From contig CACEJY010000005.1 of NCBI GenBank assembly GCA_902559985.1, positions 1 through 64,000 on the forward strand: DNA of 64,000 bases, in the 5' to 3' direction. Position numbers and translations under genes: made by a program. The DNA is from an uncultured SAR116 cluster alpha proteobacterium. Its GTDB lineage: Bacteria > Pseudomonadota > Alphaproteobacteria > Puniceispirillales > Puniceispirillaceae. Shown piece after piece: positions 49,950 through 60,359 of the stretch. Positions within the stretch are counted from its first letter, which is position 1. Each line of letters starts with the position of its first letter. A model generated the notes under the pieces. The model was not told the origin of the DNA and did not search any database. It saw nothing but the letters and a program-made list of their open reading frames with translations.

Positions 49950-52835
49950 TTACTTTCCCCGCCACACTTTTTTATCTTTAACGGTCCACTGTAATCCATA
50001 TCTGAGGGTCTTGACCGGTTCACTATCAACAGCATGCATTCGCGGTAGAGCTGGGAACTGGGGGGATGCCACCGCTGGCTCGTTGGGGTTCGCTTTCTCT
50101 ATTTTGACTTTTAAATCAAACCAAGCAGCCTGACCCGTTATTGGGTCTGAATTCGACCATCTTTGTCCATCAGCTTGCGCCGGTAAAAGTTCTTTAATTA
50201 GATGGTTCATAAGAAATCCTTTTTTAGCTTCAGGCGCATCTTCTTCAAGTTGCCAAGCGCCCTTTCGCTTACCAATAGCATTCCATGTCCATATCGTTTT
50301 TTCATTCAGGCCCGCCATTATCGCTACAGGAACACGTATTTTGCCATGGTGAGATGTGACCCAAATCCAATCGCCATCCGAAAGACCATGATCATCCGCA
50401 AGCCCTTGAGGAATAAACATTGGGTTGTGACCATGGATTTGCCTCAGCCAGGGATTTTGTGAACCCCACGAGTGGTACATTGCCATTGGCCGCTGAGTGA
50501 GCGCGTGTATGGGGTATTCCTCGTCAGAAACTGCTTCGCCCTCAAACGGCGCATACCAAGTCGGCAAAGGGGTAAAGCAAGTTTTTATACGGGACCGCAA
50601 ATGTTCAGGTGGTTGGATGTTTCCGTGCCCTTCCGCGGCTAGGTGAAATTTTTGCAGCGTCTCACTATAAATCTGAAAAGCGTATGGCTGAGCTGTGTCA
50701 TAGATACCCATTTCAACGGCAAATTCTTGGTATGCCATATTCGCCATTTTATAGTATCTACCTTCCTCTGGAATATCTTTGTGCCAAAACGCTCCATTGG
50801 CTTTGTATGCTTCAATTTGCCCAGGATTAGGTTCACCGCGACCTGATTTTTCACCGTTCCCTCTAAACCCAGCGAGCGGGCCAATACCCGGCTCACGTTC
50901 ATGATTTATTATATAATCTTCGTAATCTGCATACTTGGGCGAACCGTCCTCATCGACCATACCAGGCAATCCCAGTCTAGCGCCCAAATCAATTAAGACT
51001 GACTGGAACCCTCTCACGTCTCGGTCCGGCGGGAACACCGGCCATCTAATAGCGTCGGCTACTGCGTCTGCCTCGCAAATTGGTCTATCCAATAATGAGA
51101 TTGCATCGTGACGCTCAAGATATGTTGTATCAGGAAGTATTAGATCTGCGTATGCTACCATTTCAGATGAATATGCGTCAGAGTAGATTAACTTGGGAAT
51201 TTTATACTCACCTGTATCTGAATTTTTTTCAGTTAACATCTCCATCACACCGCGTGTATTCATCGAGGAATTCCACGCCATGTTGGCCATGTACATAAAA
51301 AGCACGTCAACGTGATATGGATCGCCAGCGACGGCATTCGAAATAACCATGTGCATCAGGCCATGCGCCGCCATAGGCGCATCCCAGCTATAGGCCTTAT
51401 CAATTCTCTGAGGCTCTCCCTCAGAATTTATGAGCAGGTCATCAGGTCCTAAAACATAGCCGAGTGGCGCTCCTGTAAGTGGCTTGCCGGCTTGGACTTG
51501 ATCTGGCTTTCCCGCTGGCTTTGGGTGTGCCTCGGGTGGCTTTGGATATGGGGGCTTAAAACGCCAACCACCAGGTACCTCTATTGATCCAAGCATGAGT
51601 TGAAGAACGTGAAGCGCACGGCAGGTCTGAAAGCCATTTGAATGAGCCGAAATACCGCGCATAGAATGCATGGAAACGGGGCGGCCAACCATGGTCTCAT
51701 GTTTTTCGCCCTTCCAGTCGGTCCATGGCTGGTTGATAACAACCTCTTTAGCAAAGGCGGCATCAGCCAAGTCTGCGGCAAATTGGCGAATACGGGCTGC
51801 GGAAATACCAACTGTACTCGCCACAGTATCTGGGGAGTAAGCATCAACCATATAGGTTTCCGTCATCAACATAAAGACCGGGGTTGCCACACCACCCGAG
51901 CTCAGGGGAACCTCACCATGCATGGCGGCACTTACATTTTTTGTTTTGCACGAAATCACAGCACCAGTGAGGCGGTCTATAACCTGGGGTTCCCCATCAG
52001 CGCCCCTGAGAAACAAACCTTCATCAGCGGCACCCGGATTACGGATAACAAGCCAAGGTGCATTTGTGTACCGTCGGAGGTAATCAACATCAATATTGCC
52101 CGACCTCATTAATTCACGGATCAATGACATGATGAGTAGCCCATCAGTTCCTGGCGTTATACCATACCAATCATCCGAAATTGCCGCATAACCAGTTTGC
52201 ACTGGATTAACTGAGACCACTCTCTTCCCGCGCCCCTTCACTTTTCCCAAGCCTATTTTTATTGGGTTAGAGTCGTGGTCCTCAGCAACACCGAATAGGA
52301 CAAACATTTCTGTTAGATCCCAATCAGGCGCACCAAACTCCCAAAAAGCTCCGCCAATAGTATAAATACCACCGGCGGCCATGTTGACTGAACAGAAACC
52401 ACCATGCGCCGCAAAATTTGGCGTGCCAAATTGCTGTGCCCACCAACTCGTGAGAGCCTGAGACTGGTCACGCCCAGTAAAAAAAGCAAGCTTTTTGGGA
52501 TCTTTTTCACGGACAGGGGCAAGCCAATCAGTGGCTATGGTTAGAGCCTCATCCCAGCTTATTGGTTCGAATTCACCTGACCCCCTCGGCCCTACACGCT
52601 TCATTGGTTGCTTTAAACGAGCTGGGGAGTAATGTTGCATTATCCCGGCTGAACCTTTGGCGCATAAAACCCCCTTATTTATAGGATGGTCTCTGTTTCC
52701 CTCTATGTACCTTATTTTGTCGTCTCGAACATGGACATTGATTCCGCACCGGCAAGCGCACATGTAGCAGGTTGTTTGCCTTATTTCATCTGAAACCTCC
52801 GGAGACGTTTCAACATGCGGTTCCGATGCCATCAC
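49950..52835 (-). CDS. soeA: Molybdopterin oxidoreductase catalytic subunit, SoeA-like sulfite dehydrogenase
   Basis: TTCYMCACRCGINVHVRDDKIRYIEGNRDHPINKGVLCAKG (N-terminal FeS plus Mo-bisMGD type), no Tat signal; operon with soeBC-like genes. Confidence 0.8.
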   Translation of the reverse strand: MMASEPHVETSPEVSDEIRQTTCYMCACRCGINVHVRDDKIRYIEGNRDHPINKGVLCAKGSAGIMQHYSPARLKQPMKRVGPRGSGEFEPISWDEALTIATDWLAPVREKDPKKLAFFTGRDQSQALTSWWAQQFGTPNFAAHGGFCSVNMAAGGIYTIGGAFWEFGAPDWDLTEMFVLFGVAEDHDSNPIKIGLGKVKGRGKRVVSVNPVQTGYAAISDDWYGITPGTDGLLIMSLIRELMRSGNIDVDYLRRYTNAPWLVIRNPGAADEGLFLRGADGEPQVIDRLTGAVISCKTKNVSAAMHGEVPLSSGGVATPVFMLMTETYMVDAYSPDTVASTVGISAARIRQFAADLADAAFAKEVVINQPWTDWKGEKHETMVGRPVSMHSMRGISAHSNGFQTCRALHVLQLMLGSIEVPGGWRFKPPYPKPPEAHPKPAGKPDQVQAGKPLTGAPLGYVLGPDDLLINSEGEPQRIDKAYSWDAPMAAHGLMHMVISNAVAGDPYHVDVLFMYMANMAWNSSMNTRGVMEMLTEKNSDTGEYKIPKLIYSDAYSSEMVAYADLILPDTTYLERHDAISLLDRPICEADAVADAIRWPVFPPDRDVRGFQSVLIDLGARLGLPGMVDEDGSPKYADYEDYIINHEREPGIGPLAGFRGNGEKSGRGEPNPGQIEAYKANGAFWHKDIPEEGRYYKMANMAYQEFAVEMGIYDTAQPYAFQIYSETLQKFHLAAEGHGNIQPPEHLRSRIKTCFTPLPTWYAPFEGEAVSDEEYPIHALTQRPMAMYHSWGSQNPWLRQIHGHNPMFIPQGLADDHGLSDGDWIWVTSHHGKIRVPVAIMAGLNEKTIWTWNAIGKRKGAWQLEEDAPEAKKGFLMNHLIKELLPAQADGQRWSNSDPITGQAAWFDLKVKIEKANPNEPAVASPQFPALPRMHAVDSEPVKTLRYGLQWTVKDKKVWRGK

Positions 52836-52977
52836 ACATTCCTAAATCATCAAATACGGCTGGGCTCCAACGCGCATTACTTTTTGTTTAAATCTCAAAT
52901 CTTACATTACAGTCCAAGAATTGATTATTCCAACTTATTATATTTGTGATTTCAATCGATTTAGGTTATATAAAAGT

Positions 52978-53871
52978 ATGACATTAGCTCAACTAAGAAT
53001 TTTTATCGCAGTTGCCGAGCTTGGTAATGTTACCAAGGCCTCAAAGGAACTCGGCATTTCTCAGTCTGCGGCCTCAGCAGCAATTGCAACTATCGAAGAC
53101 ATATATCAAGTCAAACTTTTTGATAGAGTTGGTCGTTCAGTCTTTCTCTCAGATTTAGGTAGGCGTTTTTTGCCTGAAGCACAAGGCGCCATTGCAAGCG
53201 CCAAGAACGCAACAAAAATGTTACGTATGCTCAGCGAAAAGACGTCTGGCAGCCTCCAAATTGCAGCAAGTCAAACGATCGCCAGCTACTGGCTCCCACG
53301 GAGACTTGCAGCGTTCAACAATCGTAATCCAGCCGTTGCAATAAATGTAACGATGTCGAATACGCGCGGTGTTGAGACCGCGGTTTTGGAGGGCAAAGCT
53401 GATATTGGCTTCGTTGAAGGTAAGGTAAATGCCAACGGCTTACGCCTTTTAAAAGTAGATCAAGACCAACCTATACTAGTGGTGTCACCCAAAAAATGGC
53501 CGATTGTTCGACCATCTATCAGGGAGGGTAATATTGGTAACTTACCTTGGATTGTCCGTGAAAAAGGCTCTGGCACTCGACGTGTTCTTGAAGATTTGAT
53601 TGTCCAAAATAATCTCAACTGGGACAACCTTGATATAATTCTGGAACTACCCAGTAATGAAGCAGTTAGAGAGGCAGTAATTGCCGGATCTGGCGTCACA
53701 TTGATTTCTCGGCAGGTTGTAAACTTATCAATTGAGAGCGGATTACTTAGATCTGTAGCGATGGACTTACCACCGAGAAGCTACACCATGTTATTACGAA
53801 AGAAACGAGCGCTCAACAATGCAGAAAAGGCATTCACAACCATGATTAACGAAAATGTAATGATTTCATAA
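52978..53871 (+). CDS. LysR family transcriptional regulator (CysL/CbbR-like), divergent from soeABC
   Basis: MTLAQLRIFIAVAELGNVTKASKELGISQSAASAAIATIEDIYQVKLFDRVGRSVFLSDLGRRFL. Confidence 0.92.
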   Translation: MTLAQLRIFIAVAELGNVTKASKELGISQSAASAAIATIEDIYQVKLFDRVGRSVFLSDLGRRFLPEAQGAIASAKNATKMLRMLSEKTSGSLQIAASQTIASYWLPRRLAAFNNRNPAVAINVTMSNTRGVETAVLEGKADIGFVEGKVNANGLRLLKVDQDQPILVVSPKKWPIVRPSIREGNIGNLPWIVREKGSGTRRVLEDLIVQNNLNWDNLDIILELPSNEAVREAVIAGSGVTLISRQVVNLSIESGLLRSVAMDLPPRSYTMLLRKKRALNNAEKAFTTMINENVMIS

Positions 53872-53911
53872 GAGCGACATTAAAATTATATAAGGGTACT
53901 CACTGCGGGGG

Positions 53912-54337
53912 CTACAAAAGGAAAAAAACAAAAGGAGCAATGACAGCAAAAGCTCCTGATACTAACGCAGTCACCGCAAAAAACTCATTGTGTGACCGCC
54001 ACATGAAAGCCGCAGAAAAAAAGATGGCCGGCCCAACGCTCAATACACCAAAGGCTATGCCTGCCACTGTAATAGCCTCGCCTGAATTCAAGATTGCCAG
54101 ATAAGTTAGAGCGTCGGGAGAATTTTGAAGCACAGACCCGGCCCACACAGCCTCTACCGAACGTCCCTCAAAGACTGCGTTCAGCAGGTAATCAACCGGG
54201 ATTGTTTGGTCAACTTCCAGAAAACTTTTTATAGTTCCAAATAAAACAACCAACGCCGAAACGCATGTACACCAATATATAATTTCACCATAAACAACAC
54301 CAGATATTGGGATTGGTGGCTTTTTTTGCTTACTCAT
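53912..54337 (-). CDS. Small membrane protein, DUF1634-like by size, topology and position next to TauE
   Basis: 141 aa with several TM segments; LNSGEAITVAGIAFGVLSVGPAIFFSAAF; directly downstream of a TauE/SafE gene. Confidence 0.5.
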   Translation of the reverse strand: MSKQKKPPIPISGVVYGEIIYWCTCVSALVVLFGTIKSFLEVDQTIPVDYLLNAVFEGRSVEAVWAGSVLQNSPDALTYLAILNSGEAITVAGIAFGVLSVGPAIFFSAAFMWRSHNEFFAVTALVSGAFAVIAPFVFFLL

Positions 54338-54347
54338 GTCCTAACCT

Positions 54348-55352
54348 TCATATAAAAGGAATTGAAATATTAAAAAGCCCTTCAACGCCACGGCTCAAAA
54401 GTTTGAGGCTGGTCAGAAAAAGCATAACTATCAAAAGCTTTCGTACAAACGCCGCTTTTATACCAGATAAAACGTGAGCGCCAACAATTCCGCCGATTAT
54501 TTGCCCAAGCATCCACGGTGCGGCCACTACGCCAATTAAAGCGCCAACATTGATATATGGCCATATAGCCGCAGAATTTCCCATGGCTAGCAAAACGCCA
54601 CTTGTCGCTGCTGAAACCTTTAACGGCACACTCATAACAAGGTTAAGAACAGGAACAACGGCCCATCCCCCGCCCAAGCCAAAAAAGCCACCAGTAAATC
54701 CAACAGCAAACAATAACAACACCGCTATCTTGACGTTGTGAACAGTATATTTTACCGGCTTTTGGAGTGTGTCTTCCCAATACATATGACGCAGCTTAAG
54801 TTTAGTGGCAAGCTTACTTCGTTCCACATGTTCAGGATATTCAGTAGAAGCACCCCCAACGATAAATACTAATGCAATTGCTGCCAACAAAAGTCCCAAA
54901 GCTATACGGACAATTGAGTCACCAGTCTCACCCAAATGTTGAGACAAACTCACCGCGGCCATTGACCCAACAAACCCACCGACCAAAATTGGCAATGCGC
55001 CCAGGAATACTAGCTTGATATCTGCTAGACCCTTTCGCATAAAGGGGCCCGATGCAACTAACCCGCTAAACATTGCCACAACAAGACCAGTGGATCTTAT
55101 TATAAGGGTATCCACCGACGTAAAAGCTAGCATCAACGGCGTAAATATTACACCGCCTCCAACACCCGCAATTACAGATATGATCGCTACAAAAAAACTT
55201 AATAAAAAAGAGATGAATATTATGTCGACACCGGTGAACCCAAAAAGCCCATCTAACGCAGCCGAAGCTACAAACAATTCAAGAAATATGTAACAACCAA
55301 TGGTACATAAAATTAACAGTTGAAGTTCGGGTAGACGTTTTGAGATCATCAT
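54348..55352 (-). CDS. TauE/SafE family sulfite/sulfonate exporter
   Basis: SVIAGVGGGVIFTPLMLAFTSVDTLIIRSTGLV, GFTGGFFGLGGGWAVVPVLNLVMSVPLKVSAATSGVLL. Confidence 0.9.
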   Translation of the reverse strand: MMISKRLPELQLLILCTIGCYIFLELFVASAALDGLFGFTGVDIIFISFLLSFFVAIISVIAGVGGGVIFTPLMLAFTSVDTLIIRSTGLVVAMFSGLVASGPFMRKGLADIKLVFLGALPILVGGFVGSMAAVSLSQHLGETGDSIVRIALGLLLAAIALVFIVGGASTEYPEHVERSKLATKLKLRHMYWEDTLQKPVKYTVHNVKIAVLLLFAVGFTGGFFGLGGGWAVVPVLNLVMSVPLKVSAATSGVLLAMGNSAAIWPYINVGALIGVVAAPWMLGQIIGGIVGAHVLSGIKAAFVRKLLIVMLFLTSLKLLSRGVEGLFNISIPFI

Positions 55353-55460
55353 GTAAGTTGTACCAGGTAATTTGTTATTTTCGCTTGTGGCGTAAAGTTG
55401 TGTTGCGCGACAGAGAGCCTAGGGTAACCGTACCAACGCACCGATTTTGAATTGCGGTGT

Positions 55461-56354
55461 TCACTGAAGAAAGCTTTCTTCATTGGGGAGGTTGTTAATT
55501 CTGCAACAGGCCGTAACCGTATTCGCCAACAAACAGGCAATAGTCATGGGGCCAACACCACCGGGGACAGGAGTTATGGCGCCTGCAACAGCTGCGCAAC
55601 TCTCATACTCGGCGTCACCAACCAATTTCGTTTTTCCATTATCCAAGCTTATACGGTTGATACCAACATCAATAACAGTCGCTCCCGGTTTAATCCAATC
55701 ACCAGGCACCATCTCAGGTCGGCCAACGGCCGCCACAACAATATCAGCGTTGCGCACAACATCTGGCAGATCCACCGTTCGTGAATGAGCGATGGTCACC
55801 GTACAACTTTCGTTTAAGAGCAATTGCGCCATCGGCTTTCCAACAATGTTTGAACGACCGACAACAACAACATTTTTCCCTGATAATGAACCATGATAAT
55901 CACGCAACATTAGTAGGCACCCTAGTGGTGTGCATGGAACCATTGATTTCTGGCTCGTAGCCAAAAGTCCAACGTTTGAAATGTGAAAGCCATCAACATC
56001 TTTCTCTGGGAGAATACGGTTTATAACTAAGGTTTCATCTAGGTGACTCGGTAACGGTAATTGCACCAAAATGCCATGGACCGCCGGGTCAGAATTTAGC
56101 TCGTCGATCAAAGCCAACAACGCCTCTTCTGTGGTGTCTGGATCCAATTTATGTTCAATTGAATTCATGCCAACCTCAAGAGTTTGCTTACCCTTAGACC
56201 TTACATAAACCTGTGATGCGGGGTCTTCCCCCACCAAAACGACGGCAAGGCCCGGGGTGATGTTATGAGCGTTTTTCAGATCAGCAACCTTAGAGGCGAC
56301 CTTCTCTCTAACAGTGGCAGCAAAGGCTTTACCGTCAATTATATTTGCTGACAT
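55461..56354 (-). CDS. folD: Bifunctional methylene-THF dehydrogenase/cyclohydrolase
   Basis: [83 protein letters not shown]. Confidence 0.96.
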   Translation of the reverse strand: MSANIIDGKAFAATVREKVASKVADLKNAHNITPGLAVVLVGEDPASQVYVRSKGKQTLEVGMNSIEHKLDPDTTEEALLALIDELNSDPAVHGILVQLPLPSHLDETLVINRILPEKDVDGFHISNVGLLATSQKSMVPCTPLGCLLMLRDYHGSLSGKNVVVVGRSNIVGKPMAQLLLNESCTVTIAHSRTVDLPDVVRNADIVVAAVGRPEMVPGDWIKPGATVIDVGINRISLDNGKTKLVGDAEYESCAAVAGAITPVPGGVGPMTIACLLANTVTACCRINNLPNEESFLQ

Positions 56355-56434
56355 CTTCTATTGCACCCTTTCATCTCGGCAAGATTCACTCGTCCACCTA
56401 AGAACAAGCCCCAATTTACATTAACGGTTGGCCT

Positions 56435-58105
56435 CTAAAACAAACCCTCAATTTCACCATTGTCATTTATGCAAATAGTCTCTGCAGCCGGATGCCGTGG
56501 CAAACCGGGCATTGTCATGATTTCACCACAAACGGCAACAATGAAGCCTGCGCCCGCGCTAATCCTTACTTCGCGGACTGGTATAACGTGTCCGGTCGGT
56601 GCTCCACGAAGGTTCGGATCAGTTGAAAAACTATACTGTGTCTTCGCCATACAGACCGGCAAATGGCCATAACCTTGAGCCTCCCAATCTTTCAACTGAT
56701 CAAGGATTTTTTTATCCATTACCGCCTCATCAGCCCGATAGATATTCTTGCAAATATTCTGAATCTTATCCGCAAGAGGCATTTCATCTGGATAAATTGG
56801 TGAGAAATTAGCTTCACCCGCATCAGCAACCTCGGCCACTCTTTTCGCCAAATTTTCAGAACCAGCAGACCCATCAGCCCAGTGCTTTGAGACAATTGCC
56901 TCTGCACCCATTTCACTGCAATAATTTTGTACGGCCTGAACCTCAGCGTCGGTGTCTTTAACAAAGTGGTTAATTGCAACTAGTACAGGCACGCCAAATG
57001 ATCTCAAGTTTTCTATGTGTCGGCCAAGATTTGGGCAACCAGCTTTAACAGCCGCAACATTTTCGTTGTTCAAATCATTTTTTGCGACGCCGCCATTCAT
57101 CTTCATCGCACGCACTGTGGCGACTAGAACAACAGCCGATGGAGACAAAGCCGCCTTTCGGCATTTGATGTTTAGGAACTTTTCCGCTCCTAAATCCGCT
57201 CCAAAACCTGCCTCTGTCACAACATAATCCGCGAGCTTTAACGCTGTTTTAGTGGCAATCACAGAGTTGCAGCCATGAGCAATATTGGCAAAAGGACCAC
57301 CGTGAACGAATGCAGGATTATTTTCAAGGGTTTGCAACAGATTAGGCTGAATTGCATCTTTCAATAACACAGTCATCGCGCCATCAGCCTTTATATCACG
57401 GCAGAAGACGGGGGACCGGTCACGACGATATGCGACAATCATATCACCAAGGCGCTTTTGCAAGTCAGCAAGATCTTCTGCCAAACACAATATTGCCATG
57501 ACCTCAGACGCCACAGTGATGTCAAAACCAGCCTCACGCGGGAATCCATTAGAGACACCACCGAGTGAAGCGGTAATTTGGCGCAGCGCTCGATCATTCA
57601 TATCGACAACCCTCCGCCAAACGACGCGACGAGTGTCAATATCTAGCTCATTGCCCCCAATATATATGATTATCAATCATTGCAGAAAGCAGAGAATGTG
57701 CCGATGTGATAGCATGAAAATCGCCAGTGAAATGCAAATTCATCTCTTCCATTGGCACAATCTGGGCATATCCACCTCCGGCAGCCCCCCCCCCTTCATG
57801 CCAAAATTTGGCCCGAGAGAAGCCTCGCGGATACAAATCATTGCCTTCTTGCCGATGCGGTTTAAGCCGTCGCCAAGGCCGACAGTTGTTGTCGTCTTAC
57901 CCTCGCCAGCTGGTGTTGGGTTGATCGCCGTAACTAATATTAGTTTACCATCCGCATTTTTCTTTACAGAGTTTATAAAATTCTGACTTATCTTGGCTTT
58001 GTCATGGCCGAAGGGCACTAACTCCGATGACGGGATGCCCAGAACATCGCCAATTTCAAAAATTGGTTTTTTCTGCGCCGCGCGTGCAATTTCAATGTCA
58101 CTCAT
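56435..58105 (-). pseudogene. fhs: Formate-tetrahydrofolate ligase, interrupted by two homopolymer frameshifts
   Basis: N-part (57740..58144 [28 protein letters not shown]), middle part in another frame (57648..57836 [49 protein letters not shown]), C-part (56435..57676 [29 protein letters not shown]). Confidence 0.93.
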
Positions 58106-58380
58106 AAAATTCTCCCCGAAAATTTGATGCCAATACACCCTCACCCTCGGCAGGGACAGGCTGCTAATTTGCCCCTAAGAAATTGGGCTATTTTGAAAAT
58201 ATAGGCAGGTCGGATAAATACTCACTACGTATAAAAATCTTAGAAAATCACTGTTTATTGATGTCCGTTCCTTGTTTTAAGCTCTTACCACAACAAGTCA
58301 TCACCTTGGATGGTGGCGTTTTTCATAGCCACATTCGGGCTAATAGCACCGCCACCCAGGGTAAAATTTATCGCCGGCAA

Positions 58381-59268
58381 TCACCCAAGCTCATCGAGCT
58401 TACGCTCCCACTTCATATCTTTGGCGAACTTACGCAGCTCATCCTCAGGCATTTTTATCGTGTTTTCGGGACCAGGGTAATTCCTAGTTTTTACGTCATC
58501 CATGTACCGGGTGATTACATCTTCCATTATAGGGATCAAATCTGTGTATATGCGAGAGTGCTTCGGCACGTGCTCCTCCCACAAATGGAATAGGTCCGAG
58601 GAGATGATGTGGACACCATCGGCACAATTGCCAGCACCCAAGCTAATTACCGGGACTGGGAGAATTTCAGCCAAATATTCGGCAACTTCTGATGTTGTGA
58701 CCTCACAGAGTATTGAAAAACAACCAGCATCATACATCGCTTTAGCGTCGTCGATTAATTCTTTCGCGCGTTCTGCTGTTTTACCTTGGGCAATAAAACC
58801 ACCTAACTGGGGCATTCGCATTGGTGTTATGCCAATATGGCCCTGAACAGGTATTCCAGCACTGACAATTGCTTCAATAGCCGGAACATGGTGGCGATTG
58901 CCTTCACATTTCATCACTTCAGCATTCGCTTCGTGAACGAAACGACCAGCATTTTCGACAGCCTGCTCTTTGGAGACGTGAAAACTCCAATACGGCATAT
59001 CAACCATTCTTAACCCATACTGAGATCCGCGATCAATCGCTTTAGACATCATCATAACTTCATCAAAGCTCACAGCCGTTGTGCTTTGGTGTCCAAACAA
59101 GATCATTCCGCCTGTGTCTGAAACACATAAAATGTCCATACCCAAACGATCGGCAATAACCGCAGTTCGGTAATCATAAGCTGCTAACTGAGTTATCGGC
59201 TCACCGGCCGCCATCTTCTTTTGTAGCGTTTTAAAAGTAACTTTTCTTCTTGGCTTGGTGTCACTCAT
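58381..59268 (-). CDS. Divergent PanB-like (ketopantoate hydroxymethyltransferase family) protein
   Basis: TAYDYRTAVIADRLGMDILCVSDTGGMILFGHQSTTAVSFDEV, GIPVQGHIGITPMRMPQLGGFIAQGKT; active-site D/D/K/E/E appear kept while flanking motifs differ. Confidence 0.85.
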   Translation of the reverse strand: MSDTKPRRKVTFKTLQKKMAAGEPITQLAAYDYRTAVIADRLGMDILCVSDTGGMILFGHQSTTAVSFDEVMMMSKAIDRGSQYGLRMVDMPYWSFHVSKEQAVENAGRFVHEANAEVMKCEGNRHHVPAIEAIVSAGIPVQGHIGITPMRMPQLGGFIAQGKTAERAKELIDDAKAMYDAGCFSILCEVTTSEVAEYLAEILPVPVISLGAGNCADGVHIISSDLFHLWEEHVPKHSRIYTDLIPIMEDVITRYMDDVKTRNYPGPENTIKMPEDELRKFAKDMKWERKLDELG

Positions 59269-59437
59269 TTTTTCCTCCCACTAATTTAATATAATAGTTT
59301 GCAATTTGAACAGCATAACTGCAATTTTTTTATAACTGTCCTCATTAAGTATCATAATAACTTTGAAATAAAATCTCTCTTGGCTATTAGCTCTATCGTG
59401 GCGCCTATTTTCTTATGGCCCATCCAAGCCCCCTCGC

Positions 59438-60181
59438 CTACACAAAAATTAAGTTTATCAACATATAAATGCCAGATCCAAGCAGCAAAAAAGCAACTAG
59501 GTTCCTGATCTTGTCAACTGGCAAACGCTCTGAGGCTTTCGCACCAAGAAATGTCCCCAAAACCAGACCTGGTGATAAAAGAGCCACAATTTCCCACCGA
59601 ATTATTCCTGACCATTGATTCCCAATAGTTGCAAATACAGCAATAGGTATCTGGATAGCCTGCGACAAACCAATTACTGCGAGCAATGGCATCGACAAAA
59701 AAGTTAATATTGGAACTAAAACCAACGGCCCACCGGTCCCACTTAGCACAGACAAGCACGCAGTTAAAAAGCCAACGAAGAACAAACTCACGTTTGACGG
59801 AGTTGATTGGCTTTCAAGGCGCTTAGCCTTCAAATTAGCAATCTGTCTGTATGCTGCAAAGATTAGAACGATAGCAATAAACAGTTTTAGGGTGTCGGCA
59901 TTAACTTTGGCGAGCGTGTGTGTACCCACCAACGCCCCTGGAATCGCTCCGATTGTTAAATAAATTAGTTGGAGCCAGTCGATCTCACCCCGCTTTGCAT
60001 AAGCAAATGTGCCAATCAACCCAGAAAAAATAAAAGATGACACAGCTGCTGCAATACTAATATGAATGCCATAGCCCGCACCGTACACAAGGAGTGGCAC
60101 CAATACCACACCACCAATCCCCGCAGCTCCTATTAAAGCACCCGAGAAAAGACCGCACACAAAAACGAAAATGAACGACAC
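59438..60181 (-). CDS. TauE/SafE family exporter (second copy)
   Basis: FSGALIGAAGIGGVVLVPLLVYGAGYGIHISIAAAVSSFIFSGLIGTFAYAKRGEIDW, LSVLSGTGGPLVLVPILT. Confidence 0.9.
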   Translation of the reverse strand: MSFIFVFVCGLFSGALIGAAGIGGVVLVPLLVYGAGYGIHISIAAAVSSFIFSGLIGTFAYAKRGEIDWLQLIYLTIGAIPGALVGTHTLAKVNADTLKLFIAIVLIFAAYRQIANLKAKRLESQSTPSNVSLFFVGFLTACLSVLSGTGGPLVLVPILTFLSMPLLAVIGLSQAIQIPIAVFATIGNQWSGIIRWEIVALLSPGLVLGTFLGAKASERLPVDKIRNLVAFLLLGSGIYMLINLIFV

Positions 60182-60359
60182 GGCTACCCCAAATAATCAC
60201 TAAAAAACACGGTATTATTAACTCGGAGAATTCAAACATAGGTGATAATGTGTTATATTCCTATGGGTTTTAAAAGCTAAGAGCCCTATTTTCGTGAATA
60301 AACGCATCAAAGCTATTTTTGTTTGCTAAAATCAAAAGATAGACGTGAGAGGCAATAGG

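Noticed and set aside
48270-52835. Calling the molybdoenzyme operon a DMSO reductase (dmsABC)
   Set aside because: The catalytic subunit has no Tat signal and the context (TauE exporters, C1 genes) favours the SoeABC sulfite dehydrogenase; not excluded without a phylogeny.
57740-57836. Programmed ribosomal frameshifting as the default explanation for fhs
   Set aside because: Two separate indels of different size would both have to be recoded, and both lie in G runs with excess length; sequence error is simpler until reads say otherwise.
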